From Defluviimonas salinarum (GTDB lineage Bacteria; Pseudomonadota; Alphaproteobacteria; Rhodobacterales; Rhodobacteraceae), in NCBI RefSeq assembly GCF_026013545.1, contig NZ_JAPDOG010000010.1, positions 62,001 through 126,000 of the forward strand: 64,000 nt of DNA, given 5' to 3'. The notes under the pieces were generated by a model. It made no database searches and was not told the origin of the DNA. It saw nothing but the letters and a program-made list of their open reading frames with translations. Within the stretch, counting starts at the first letter, position 1; every line of letters starts with the position of its first letter. Made by a program: the position numbers and the translations under genes. Shown piece by piece: positions 16,618 through 24,967 of this stretch.

Positions 16618-17364
16618 TCAACCGGGCGTGTCGCCGTCGGGGCGGAGATTGGGCCGGGTCCGGGCGATCTCGTCGAGGCGCCGGGCGAGGAGCGCGGGCG
16701 CCGAGAGAAAGGGAGAATGGCCGGTCGGCAGGGCGCTGACATGGGCAGGGGGAAAGCCGGCGCTCATCGTCGTCTGGTAGCCGGGCGGGATCGCGTGGTC
16801 GTCGTCGCAGCGGATGTAGTGCTTTTCGACCGAGGGCCAGTGGTGCAGCGGCGGCAGCGCGGTCGATTGCGGCGCGATCGGCTCGGGGCAGAGCCGGGGC
16901 AGCGTATCTGCCAGCGCCGCCTCTGAGCAGTCGTGGAAGAAGGTGGTACGCGCCTTCTCCGGGTCGATCCGGTAGCTGATGCCGTCGGGATCGGCGTGGA
17001 CGGCGCCGGCGAGAGGCTGGCTCGGCCCGGCGCGGCGCATCTCGATCATCGAGAGGCCGGGGGCGGGGACGTAGGCGCAGAGATAGACGAGCCGGGTGAT
17101 CTTTTCCGGCGCGCGTTCGGCCGCGAGCGTGATCGGGTAGCCGCCGGCGGAATGGCCGACCAGCGTCACCGGCGCTTCGATAGCAGTGAGGATCGTCTCG
17201 GCATAGAGGTCAAGCGTCGCCGCCGCCGCCGGAGTCGGGTCGTCGCCGTGGGCGGGCAGGTCGATGGCCTTCGCGTCGTGACCCAGGGTGGCGAGTTCCG
17301 CGATCACCTCGCGCCAGCACCAGGCGCCGTGGCAGGAGCCGTGGATCAGGAGAAAGCGCGCCAT
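16618..17364 (-). CDS. Alpha/beta hydrolase (esterase/MES-like)
   Basis: A 248-residue cytosolic hydrolase. The start FLLIHGSCHGAWCWREVI is the oxyanion-hole segment of the plant methylesterase/hydroxynitrile-lyase-like branch; the nucleophile elbow is GHSAGG, and the catalytic histidine is in PTGHSPF. Acid residue likely in the CDDDHA region. Its start is 3 bp from the stop of the PcaD-like gene, so the two form an operon. Substrate unknown. Confidence 0.82.
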   Translation of the reverse strand: MARFLLIHGSCHGAWCWREVIAELATLGHDAKAIDLPAHGDDPTPAAAATLDLYAETILTAIEAPVTLVGHSAGGYPITLAAERAPEKITRLVYLCAYVPAPGLSMIEMRRAGPSQPLAGAVHADPDGISYRIDPEKARTTFFHDCSEAALADTLPRLCPEPIAPQSTALPPLHHWPSVEKHYIRCDDDHAIPPGYQTTMSAGFPPAHVSALPTGHSPFLSAPALLARRLDEIARTRPNLRPDGDTPG

Positions 17365-17367
17365 CGT

Positions 17368-18156
17368 TCAGTGATGGCCGATCGCGGTAAGGAAGCCGGT
17401 CAGGAGCGTCGCGTATTCGCCCGGCTTCTCGACCGGCGGCAGGTGACCCGCGCCTCGGATGAGCTCGAACCGGGCGCCGCGGATCAGGCCCGCGGTCTCG
17501 CGCACGAGGTCGGGCGGGGTGGCGCCGTCCTCCGAGCCGGCAAGCACCAGCGTCGGCAGCGTGAGGCCCGAGGTCGGCGTGATGAAATCGGTCCCGGCGA
17601 TCGCGGCGGCGGTGCCGGCATAGCCCTCGACCGGCTGCCGGGTCAGCATGTTGCGCCAGCCCCGCAGCTCGGGCGTGGCGCGGAACGGCTTCGAGAACCA
17701 CCGCTCCATCAGTCCGTCGGCGATCGCCTCGATCCCGTCCTTGCGGACCGTCGCGATGCGGTCGGCCCACATCTGCTGGGTGCCGATCTTGGCCGCGGTG
17801 TTCGACAGCACCATCGCGCGCAAGAGATCCAGCCGCTTCACCGCGAGCCCTTGGGCGATCAGCCCGCCGACCGAAAGCCCGACGAAGACGCAGTCGCGCA
17901 CCCCGAGCCCGTCGAGCAACCGCTCGGCATCGCGGACGAGCGTGCCCATCCCGTAGGGCCCGGCCGGGCAGGAGGACAGCCCGTGGCCGCGCTTGTCGTA
18001 GCGGATCAGCCGCAGCCCCTGCGGCAGGCGTGGCACGAGCTTGTCCCACATCCGCAGATCGGTGCCGAGCGAGTTGGCGAAGACCACCGGCGCGCCGGCC
18101 GGGTCGCCGTCCTCGCGCCAGTGGAGCTGGATGTCTCCGAGATCGAGAATGTTCAT
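17368..18156 (-). CDS. pcaD: 3-oxoadipate enol-lactonase-like alpha/beta hydrolase
   Basis: A 262-residue hydrolase resembling PcaD, which opens 3-oxoadipate enol-lactone in the protocatechuate branch of the beta-ketoadipate pathway. Family marks are FANSLGTDLRMWD (oxyanion loop), RYDKRGHGLS, the nucleophile elbow GLSVGG, and MWADRIATVRKDG; the terminal histidine is in RGAGHLPPVE. The ATG at 18156 has GGAAGG upstream; the much longer frame has no family sequence. No other pca genes lie in the window, so the pathway assignment is only by family. Confidence 0.8.
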   Translation of the reverse strand: MNILDLGDIQLHWREDGDPAGAPVVFANSLGTDLRMWDKLVPRLPQGLRLIRYDKRGHGLSSCPAGPYGMGTLVRDAERLLDGLGVRDCVFVGLSVGGLIAQGLAVKRLDLLRAMVLSNTAAKIGTQQMWADRIATVRKDGIEAIADGLMERWFSKPFRATPELRGWRNMLTRQPVEGYAGTAAAIAGTDFITPTSGLTLPTLVLAGSEDGATPPDLVRETAGLIRGARFELIRGAGHLPPVEKPGEYATLLTGFLTAIGHH

Positions 18157-18306
18157 CGCGTGCCTTCCGGGGTTGCTCCGGCATCCTGCGGCGGCAGGGT
18201 GGGATCCACAAGACCGCGCCGGCCTCGCTGCGGCGGGGATTTGCGCCGTGGCCGTGGCAATGCTACCAGTTCGGCGGGACGGATATTGGATATGGTGTGA
18301 TTGATC

Positions 18307-19509
18307 ATGGCCGGTCGGAACCTGCGACGGGTGCTGTTTCGGCTGCACGCCTTGGTCGGGCTGAACCTCAGCCTTCTGTTCGCGCTCAGTTTCGTGACCG
18401 GGACGCTCCTTCTCTTCTCGCCGGAACTGACCCTTGCCGGCCGGCCGGACCTGTGGCTGGCCCGCCTGACGCCGCCCGAGCAGACCACGTTCGGAGCGGC
18501 ATACGACAACATACGGAAGGCCGATCCCGGTACCGAGATCTTCATCATGCGGCGCTCCGAGCGGCCCTGGTTCGGCGACATCGCCTATGTCAAGGACGCG
18601 CGGGACCGGCCGCGGATGGTCTGGACGGATCCGGCGGACGGGCGGGTGCTTGGTTCGGGTGGCGCTGGGCTGGCGGCGGCACGCAATGCGATCCGCGAGA
18701 TCCATGTCAACTACCTGACCCGGTGGAGGCCGGCGGAGGTCGCCGTGACGGCGCTGTCGGTCGCGCTCTTTTCAATGCTGGTCACCGGGCTCGTCACCTA
18801 CCGCCGGTTCTGGAGGGGAATGCTCCGCCGGCCCGCTGCGGGCGGAGATGCCCGGCTGCGGATGGGGGCATGGCATCGGCTGGTCGCGGTCTGGGTTTGG
18901 CCGTTCCTGCTGATCGTCAGTGTGAGCGGGATGATCTTCCTGCTCGACCGGATCGGAGTGCGCCCGCGGCATCCGCCGCCCGGCGCGCTCGCTGTGCGCG
19001 CAGAGCGGCTGCCCGCCGGCTTCGACGGCCACGACCTCGATCGGCTGGTGGCCGCCGCCGAAGCGGTGGTGCCGGAACTGGTCGCGACCCAGATCACGCT
19101 TCCCGGGCTGCCGCGAGAGCCGCTCGCGGTCGTGGGCCATATCGCGGGCCGGGGGGCGATGTTCGGTCCGGCCGAGGTCCGGTTCGATCCCGCGACGATG
19201 GGGATCGTCGCGCGCGATCTGCCCGAGACCGGCAATGCGATGGCCCGGATCCTTCCGGTGGCGATCGGCGTTCATTATGGCAAATGGGGCGGATTCGTGT
19301 CGATACTCGTCTGGGTGGCATTCGGTCTCGGTGCGGTCACGCTTGCGGTAACCGGCATGAGGGTCTTTATCGCGCGACTTCGTCCGGCGCGAAACGACCG
19401 GTCCGCTGGCGGTCTGGACGTGTTTCTTGGTGGGCTTGGACCTGTAAAATGGGCCTATGCGGCACTCGCCGTCACGATGGCCGCAATGGCGCTTATCCAC
19501 GCGATCTGA
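18307..19509 (+). CDS. PepSY-associated transmembrane protein
   Basis: A 400-residue inner-membrane protein of the PepSY_TM family. It has an N-terminal helix with HALVGLNLSLLFALSFVTGT, a periplasmic domain, a second helix with EIHVNYL and SMLVTGLVTYRR, the HRLVAVWVWPFLLIVSVSG helix, and C-terminal helices ending near residue 395. Conserved histidines (HALVG, HVNYL, HRLVA, GVHYGKWG) could bind heme or metal, as in the iron-regulated relatives next to TonB receptors. ATG at 18307 is used; a TTG at 18301 is in frame. No TonB receptor is adjacent. Confidence 0.78.
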   Translation: MAGRNLRRVLFRLHALVGLNLSLLFALSFVTGTLLLFSPELTLAGRPDLWLARLTPPEQTTFGAAYDNIRKADPGTEIFIMRRSERPWFGDIAYVKDARDRPRMVWTDPADGRVLGSGGAGLAAARNAIREIHVNYLTRWRPAEVAVTALSVALFSMLVTGLVTYRRFWRGMLRRPAAGGDARLRMGAWHRLVAVWVWPFLLIVSVSGMIFLLDRIGVRPRHPPPGALAVRAERLPAGFDGHDLDRLVAAAEAVVPELVATQITLPGLPREPLAVVGHIAGRGAMFGPAEVRFDPATMGIVARDLPETGNAMARILPVAIGVHYGKWGGFVSILVWVAFGLGAVTLAVTGMRVFIARLRPARNDRSAGGLDVFLGGLGPVKWAYAALAVTMAAMALIHAI

Positions 19510-19841
19510 GGGTTTCCGCGGTGGTGCGTACCCGGCGGCTCCGGTAGATGCGGTCAGTCGAAAGCGATTCGCGCCACGATTGAGCCGCGCGCGGATTTTT
19601 GGCCGTATCTCCGGAATTGTCGTGTCGTCGCGTCGGGTGAAAAAAGAGTAAAATCAATCACCCTTGGGTTCCGTCGCCGTTGCGCCAATGTTGCGCCAAA
19701 ATTCGGCCTTTTTCATCCTGTGAACAATTGTTCTCAGGGGATGTTGTTACGTTCTTTTGTACGAGTTGTGCCGGCGTTGGGATGCGCCGGGCGTGACTTT
19801 TGCATTGGTACGACCGCAGAAACGTGGGGAACGATTTTAAA
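19510..19841 (+). promoter_or_regulatory. 332-bp leader of the kinase operon with palindrome and direct repeats
   Basis: The gap before the kinase gene is clearly more AT-rich than its flanks. It contains a perfect 12-bp palindrome GAACAATTGTTC (19722-19733) and a direct repeat GTTGCGCCAA (two copies around 19679-19699). A promoter is expected here, but I cannot place -35/-10 boxes with confidence. Confidence 0.45.
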
Positions 19842-21905
19842 ATGCAAGCGCAACTTGAGGCGGAAACCCCTGTCGATCAGGAAGACTTCGTGGACGAGCT
19901 GTCGGCGGGCACGAAGCTTCTGAACGGCCAGTACACGATTTCCCGCTTTCTCAATCACGGCGGGTTCGGCATCACCTATCTGGCCAAGGACAGCCTCGAC
20001 CGCGACGTCGTGATCAAGGAGTGCTTTCCGGGCGCGTTCTGCCGGCGCTCGAACACCATCGTCGGCGCCCGCTCGCGCGCCCACCAGGCCGAGTTCCGCT
20101 CGATCGTGCGGCTCTTCGTGCAGGAGGCGCGCAACCTCTCCAAGCTCGTTCATCCGAACATCGTCGGCGTGCACCAGGTCTTCGAGGACAACGACACAGC
20201 CTACATGGCGATCGACTACGTCAACGGTCGCGATCTGCTTGCGATCATCGAGGATCCGGAAGTCGAGTTCGCCCCAACGCGGATCGTGTCGATCACGCGC
20301 AGGCTCCTGGACGCCGTGGCCTTCGTGCACGCCAGTGGCCTCCTGCACCGCGACATCGCGCCCGACAACATCCTCATCAACGGGGCCGGCGAGCCGATCC
20401 TGATCGACTTCGGCGCCGCGCGCGAGGAGGCGACCCGCGCCAGCCGGGCGCTCTCGGCGCTCCGGGTCGTCAAGGACGGCTACTCGCCGCAGGAATTCTA
20501 CATCGCCGGCAGCGAGCAGGGGCCGTGGAGCGATCTCTACGCGCTCGGCGCCTCGATCTACCACGCGATCGCCGGGGAGGCTCCGGCCAACAGCCAGGTG
20601 CGGCTCGCCGCCATCGCCGAATCCAAGCCCGACCCTTACGTGCCGCTCGCGGGGCGGTTCCCGGGATACCCCGAGGGCTTCCTCGGATCGGTGGACCACG
20701 CGATGAACGTGCTGCCGCGCAATCGCATCCAGTCGGCGGGCGACTGGCTGTCGCTTCTGGACGGAGCGGCGGTGGCGTCGGCTTCGGCGGCGGCTGCGGC
20801 GATCGAGGCGGCGGTGGCCGGGATGGTGGCCGAGGCCGGTCAGCAGGACGTGGCGGATCCGCAGGACGAGCCGCAGGAGAAGAAGGAACAGGCCTCGGCG
20901 CCTCAAGACGGCGCCGGGCGGAAGGAGGCGTCGGCGCCTCCGGCGACCGGGAAGACGGAGGTGGCGGCACTTCGGCCAACCGGGCGAATGGAGGCGGTCG
21001 CGCCTTCGCCGACCGAGCGCAAGAGCCGGCGCGGCTTGATGCTCGGCGCCGCGGCGATCGCGATCGTGGCGGCGGTCGGCGTCGCGATGACGATGACCGG
21101 CCCGGAACCCGTGGCCAAGACGGTTCCAGCTGCGACCGGGGTGGCGGAGACGCCTGCGCCGGAGACGAAGACGGCGACCGAGGCAAAGGTGGCTGAACCC
21201 GTGGCAGTTACGACAGCGACCACCGAGAGTGCTGCCACAGAGAGCCCGGTAATCGAGACCGCTGCCACCGAGGGCGCGGCGGCGGAGAGTGCGGCGGCGC
21301 CGGTGCGCGCCGAACTCTCCTACGCGGTCTGGGATGTGTCGCTGCCCTTCGCGTCCGAATACCGCGTGATCGGCACCACCCGGTTCGCGCGGCTGACCGG
21401 CGTGAACGAGGGCGTCGACCCGGCCCTGGTCGGCGACTGGATGGTCGACGGCGCCATGATCTTTGCGATCAACGGCCGGCCGATCTCGATCACCAACGAT
21501 CTCGCGGCGCAGGTGCTGCGCGACATCACGGTGGGCAAGGACGGAATGGCCCACGCCGAGCTGCGGATCAAGACACCGGGCGGGGCGAAATACCAAAGCG
21601 TGGAAATCGCGATTCCCGCCGTGCGCCGGGTCGGCCTGGCCGATGCGACGAGTCTCGAGAGCCGTCTGGTCGACGGCGCGTGGAAGACCGTCGCGGTTGG
21701 AGTCACCGAGGGTGCTACGTCCAAGCTGCACGACGGCGATGTGCTCTTGCGCGAGGTATCCACCAACACGCGGTTCGATGCCGCGGATTCCGCCGAGCGT
21801 CTGATCGAGAAGCTCGCTGGCGGCGAAACCACGGAGGCGACGCTCGAAGTGCAGCGTGGTGGCCAGACGACGACCGTGACGATGTCTCTGGCGCCCGCGA
21901 GTTGA
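19842..21905 (+). CDS. Transmembrane Ser/Thr protein kinase with PDZ-like C-terminal repeats
   Basis: A 687-residue receptor-type Hanks kinase. Residues about 25-300 are the kinase: glycine loop NHGGFGITYLA, VIKECFP with the ATP-binding lysine, catalytic HRDIAPDN, metal-binding IDFGAARE and YSPQEFY in place of APE. The kinase is of the bacterial 'IKE-FP' group and looks active. A Pro/Ala/Glu-rich linker (about 310-390) leads to one transmembrane helix near 396-418. The outer part holds two PDZ-like segments (VDGAMIFAINGRPISITND and HDGDVLLREVSTNT). Topology puts the PDZ part in the periplasm. The ATG at 19842 is used, with GGGGA upstream. It heads an operon with FHA, phosphatase and LysM-protein genes. 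Confidence 0.85.
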   Translation: MQAQLEAETPVDQEDFVDELSAGTKLLNGQYTISRFLNHGGFGITYLAKDSLDRDVVIKECFPGAFCRRSNTIVGARSRAHQAEFRSIVRLFVQEARNLSKLVHPNIVGVHQVFEDNDTAYMAIDYVNGRDLLAIIEDPEVEFAPTRIVSITRRLLDAVAFVHASGLLHRDIAPDNILINGAGEPILIDFGAAREEATRASRALSALRVVKDGYSPQEFYIAGSEQGPWSDLYALGASIYHAIAGEAPANSQVRLAAIAESKPDPYVPLAGRFPGYPEGFLGSVDHAMNVLPRNRIQSAGDWLSLLDGAAVASASAAAAAIEAAVAGMVAEAGQQDVADPQDEPQEKKEQASAPQDGAGRKEASAPPATGKTEVAALRPTGRMEAVAPSPTERKSRRGLMLGAAAIAIVAAVGVAMTMTGPEPVAKTVPAATGVAETPAPETKTATEAKVAEPVAVTTATTESAATESPVIETAATEGAAAESAAAPVRAELSYAVWDVSLPFASEYRVIGTTRFARLTGVNEGVDPALVGDWMVDGAMIFAINGRPISITNDLAAQVLRDITVGKDGMAHAELRIKTPGGAKYQSVEIAIPAVRRVGLADATSLESRLVDGAWKTVAVGVTEGATSKLHDGDVLLREVSTNTRFDAADSAERLIEKLAGGETTEATLEVQRGGQTTTVTMSLAPAS

Positions 21906-21993
21906 GCCGGTGCGGTGACCCGGAGCCGTTTCTTTTCAAGTACTCCCGCGGATGTCGCCGCGACCTGACACATCAACCCAGAAGGCCGAGACA

Positions 21994-22857
21994 ATGAAGA
22001 TAAGACCACTGCAAGGACTCGGAGACCGCGGCTTCTCCTTCGATCTCGTGTCGCGGCGCAAGGCGATGCAGGAGCGCGCTGCGGAGCCCGCACCCGAACC
22101 CGCGCCGGCATCCGAGCCCGAGCCAGCGCCGGTGGTTGCCGCCGAGACGCCCAAGCCGGCCGCGTCCAACACCGGGCAGGTGGAAGCCTTCGAAACGCTG
22201 ATCCTGCGGCGCCTGTCGTCGGCCATGCAAACGGCCGAGACCGCGCCGCAACCCGTCGCCGCCCCGGTCAAGGCTTCCGAGGTCCGGCCCGCGGCCGAGG
22301 TCGCGCCTATTAGCACCCCGGCGCCTGTCGCCCCCTCAGCTCCGACTGCCGATCCTGCCCCCGCGGCTGCGGCCGTGGATTCCGAGCAGGGTTCTGCGCC
22401 GCGCCGTTCGAGCCGGGTCAAGACGACCTTCCTCGGGTTCGACCGCTCCGGCGGGCGCGTGGCGGAGCTGTTCGCCGAAGGCGCCGCCAGCGCGCCGGTG
22501 ACCGGCCGTTCGGAATTCCCGTTCGGATGGGTCGTGGTCGTCAAGGGGCCGGGGCGTGGCGCCTCGTTCACACTGCAGGCCGGCGTTTCGCAAATCGGGC
22601 GCGGCGACGACCAGGCGATCCAGCTCGATTTCGGCGATACCAACATCTCGCGCGCCAACCATGCCGCGATCGCCTTCGACGACGAGGAGCGCAAGTTCTA
22701 TCTCGGCCACGGCGGCAAGGCGAACATCGTCCGGCTGAACGGCAAGCCGGTCCTCTCGACCGAGCACCTGCAGGACGGCGATCTGATCCGCATCGGTGAG
22801 ACGACACTCAGCTTCGTTGCCTTCTGCGACGAGGATTTCACTTGGGCTGATCAGTAA
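21994..22857 (+). CDS. FHA-domain protein
   Basis: A 287-residue cytosolic protein. The first 150 residues are low-complexity Pro/Ala/Glu sequence; the C-terminal 95 residues are a forkhead-associated domain, marked by SQIGRGDDQAIQLDF, then NISRANHAAI and a closing GDLIRIGETTLSF strand. The Arg and Ser of these loops are the phosphothreonine-binding residues. It lies directly after the kinase gene and before the phosphatase gene, so it likely binds kinase-phosphorylated partners. The ATG at 21994 starts a basic N-terminus; an upstream in-frame ATG at 21952 is possible. Confidence 0.85.
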   Translation: MKIRPLQGLGDRGFSFDLVSRRKAMQERAAEPAPEPAPASEPEPAPVVAAETPKPAASNTGQVEAFETLILRRLSSAMQTAETAPQPVAAPVKASEVRPAAEVAPISTPAPVAPSAPTADPAPAAAAVDSEQGSAPRRSSRVKTTFLGFDRSGGRVAELFAEGAASAPVTGRSEFPFGWVVVVKGPGRGASFTLQAGVSQIGRGDDQAIQLDFGDTNISRANHAAIAFDDEERKFYLGHGGKANIVRLNGKPVLSTEHLQDGDLIRIGETTLSFVAFCDEDFTWADQ

Positions 22858-22873
22858 GAAAGTAGCTTGTTCA

Positions 22874-23641
22874 ATGCGTTATGATGTAGCCACCGCGCTC
22901 CACAAGGGCCAGCGCGATTACCAGGAAGACGCCGTGGCGGCCCGGTGCGCCGCCAATCGTCCGATCGGTTTCGCCGTTCTCGCCGACGGAATGGGCGGCC
23001 ACGCGGCGGGCGATATCGCCAGCGCCATCGTGGTAGAGGAGATGTCGCGCAGCCTTGGCGACCGGTTAGAGCCGGGCGAAGTCAGCGACGATGATATCCC
23101 CTCGATCCTGCATGAAGCCGCCACCAGCGCCAACGCGTCGATCGCTTCTTATGTGGCGCAGAACCGCGACGTCGCGGGGATGGGTACGACACTCATAGCG
23201 CCCGTCGTGCACGAGGACCGGCTGCACTGGATCTCGGTCGGGGACTCGCCGCTCTACGTCTTCAGCGAAGAGGGCCTCCGGCAGATCAACGAGGACCACT
23301 CGATGGCGCCGCAGATCGACCTGATGGTGCGCACGGGTATGATGGACGCCGAAACCGCGCGCAACCATCCTGACCGCAACTGCCTGACCTCAGTTCTGAT
23401 GGGCAGTGCGATCCCCCGGATCGACTGGGGCAAGGCACCAGTAAAGCTTGTGCCTGGCGACATCGTGATCGCCTCGAGCGATGGGCTGCAGTTCCTCACC
23501 GACGAGGAGATTCAGGACATTGTGAGCAGGTTGCGCACCGAAAGCAGCGCTGTTCTCGCGCGGGCGCTCGTCGCCTCGGTCGAGTCCCTCGGCGATCCCG
23601 ACCAGGACAACATCTCGGTGGCCGTGATCAAGATCAGTTAA
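22874..23641 (+). CDS. PP2C-family protein serine/threonine phosphatase
   Basis: A 255-residue metal-dependent phosphatase of the PppA/Stp1 type. All the family motifs are present: RDYQEDA, LADGMGGHAAGD (metal aspartate), GMGTTL, ISVGDSPLY, ASSDGLQFL and the terminal DPDQDNISV. It should reverse the action of the kinase encoded 1 kb upstream. The gap to the FHA stop is 16 bp, so it is in the same operon. Start at ATG 22874 because the first catalytic motif follows immediately at the normal distance. Confidence 0.9.
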   Translation: MRYDVATALHKGQRDYQEDAVAARCAANRPIGFAVLADGMGGHAAGDIASAIVVEEMSRSLGDRLEPGEVSDDDIPSILHEAATSANASIASYVAQNRDVAGMGTTLIAPVVHEDRLHWISVGDSPLYVFSEEGLRQINEDHSMAPQIDLMVRTGMMDAETARNHPDRNCLTSVLMGSAIPRIDWGKAPVKLVPGDIVIASSDGLQFLTDEEIQDIVSRLRTESSAVLARALVASVESLGDPDQDNISVAVIKIS

Positions 23642-23747
23642 TGAGTGAACCCGCCCGCGTGTGGCGGCGTTCAAACGAAAACCCAACAGGCAGGACAGGC
23701 GGCCGGTTTGCCGGGCGGGGTCTTCCTGCGCAAAAAAAGGCCAATGC

Positions 23748-24905
23748 ATGGATAACGGAACCCTTCGCAAGACCCTCGCAGCCGCCTGTCTCGCGGTGGT
23801 TGCCGTGCCGTTCGGCGTCTCCGCGCAGGAAGCGTGCTCGCGCTACACGGTGCAGCCCGGCGACACGCTGTCGAGCATCTCCCGAACGGCCTATGGCGAC
23901 TACAACTTCCAGCGGATATTCAATGCCAACCGTGACACCATCGGCGGCAATCCCAACCTGATCGAAAAGGGGACGATGCTCGAGATTCCGTGTCTCGACG
24001 GTCAGGTCGCCGCCGATGCGGAGAGTGCCGAGCCGGCTGCGCCAGCGACCGCGGAAGTGGTGGAGGAGGCCGAACCGGCGACCGAAGTCGCGGCCGAGGT
24101 CGCAACGGAGCCCGCAGCGCCGGCAACGCCTGCAGTCGCGCCGCTGGAGAAGATCTCCTTCATCACCGGCGACGACTATCCGCCCTTCGCCGACGAGCAG
24201 CTTTCCGGTGGCGGCATCATCACCCAGCTCGTGCGGACCGCCATGGTGCGTGCCAACAGCGGCGCCGATGTCTCGATCGCCTTTGTCAACGACTGGGGCG
24301 CGCATCTCGACACCCTGCTGCCGAGCGGTGCCTTCGACGCGACCTTCCCGTGGAGCCTGCCGGACTGCAGCAATCTCGGCGTCCTGACCGCGGCCGACGC
24401 CTACCGCTGCACCGATTTCGCGCACAGCGAGTCCTTCTACGACATCGTCGACGGTTATTTCGCGATGAAGGGCAGCGGGCTTGAGGACGCAAAGAGCTTC
24501 GACGCCTTCCGCGGCAAGCGGATCTGCCGGCCTGACGGCCATTCGCTGGCCTGGCTGAGCACCGCCGGTCTTGCCGAACCCGAGATCACGCTGGTTCGCC
24601 CCGTCACCGTCGCGGAGTGTTTCTCGGCGCTCGCCGCGGGCTCGGTCGATGTCGTTCACATCGAGGTCCAGGTCGCGGCCGAGGCGCTCGACGCGCTCGG
24701 GCTCAAGAACGAAGCCATCGAGAACCCGAACCTCGCCCATATCAAGACGCTGCGTGTCTTCGTCCACAAGCAGAACCCGAACGCGGACGAGATCATCGCC
24801 ACCATCAATTCCGGTCTCGCGATCATGCGCCAGAGCGGCGAGTGGTACGACATCGTCTCCGCCGGGCTGCTGGAGCAGGCCCGCAAAGTCGCACCCAAGT
24901 CCTGA
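23748..24905 (+). CDS. Secreted LysM plus solute-binding-like protein (paralogue 1)
   Basis: A 385-residue exported protein. Signal peptide 1-26 (cleavage VSA-Q). A LysM domain spans 32-80 (YTVQPGDTLSSISRTAYGD), closed by Cys30 and Cys82. An Ala/Glu/Pro linker (84-132) leads to a bacterial extracellular solute-binding (family 3-like) domain, about 135-380, with cysteines at 207, 221, 260 and 291. LysM should hold it on peptidoglycan; the binding domain could sense a ligand. No ABC permease accompanies it, so a sensing role for the kinase module is more likely than transport. ATG at 23748 has AAGG upstream. Confidence 0.8.
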   Translation: MDNGTLRKTLAAACLAVVAVPFGVSAQEACSRYTVQPGDTLSSISRTAYGDYNFQRIFNANRDTIGGNPNLIEKGTMLEIPCLDGQVAADAESAEPAAPATAEVVEEAEPATEVAAEVATEPAAPATPAVAPLEKISFITGDDYPPFADEQLSGGGIITQLVRTAMVRANSGADVSIAFVNDWGAHLDTLLPSGAFDATFPWSLPDCSNLGVLTAADAYRCTDFAHSESFYDIVDGYFAMKGSGLEDAKSFDAFRGKRICRPDGHSLAWLSTAGLAEPEITLVRPVTVAECFSALAAGSVDVVHIEVQVAAEALDALGLKNEAIENPNLAHIKTLRVFVHKQNPNADEIIATINSGLAIMRQSGEWYDIVSAGLLEQARKVAPKS

Positions 24906-24967
24906 TCACCCCTCAACTCATCGAAGGGTCTGACCCTTACCCAGATACCAGCACAGGAGAATAGCCC

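Noticed and set aside
14815-16926. 703-codon open frame opposite the dehydrogenase and MFS genes
   Set aside because: Composition is extreme (Gly/Arg/Asp/Glu) and it spans several real genes; no start signal or domain.
19734-21731. 665-codon minus-strand frame opposite the kinase gene
   Set aside because: The kinase on the other strand has all catalytic motifs; the antisense translation is Arg/His/Asp-rich without motifs.
19842-23641. Kinase/FHA/PP2C genes as part of a type VI secretion locus
   Set aside because: No T6SS structural gene (tssB, tssC, hcp, clpV, icmF) is present within the window on either side.
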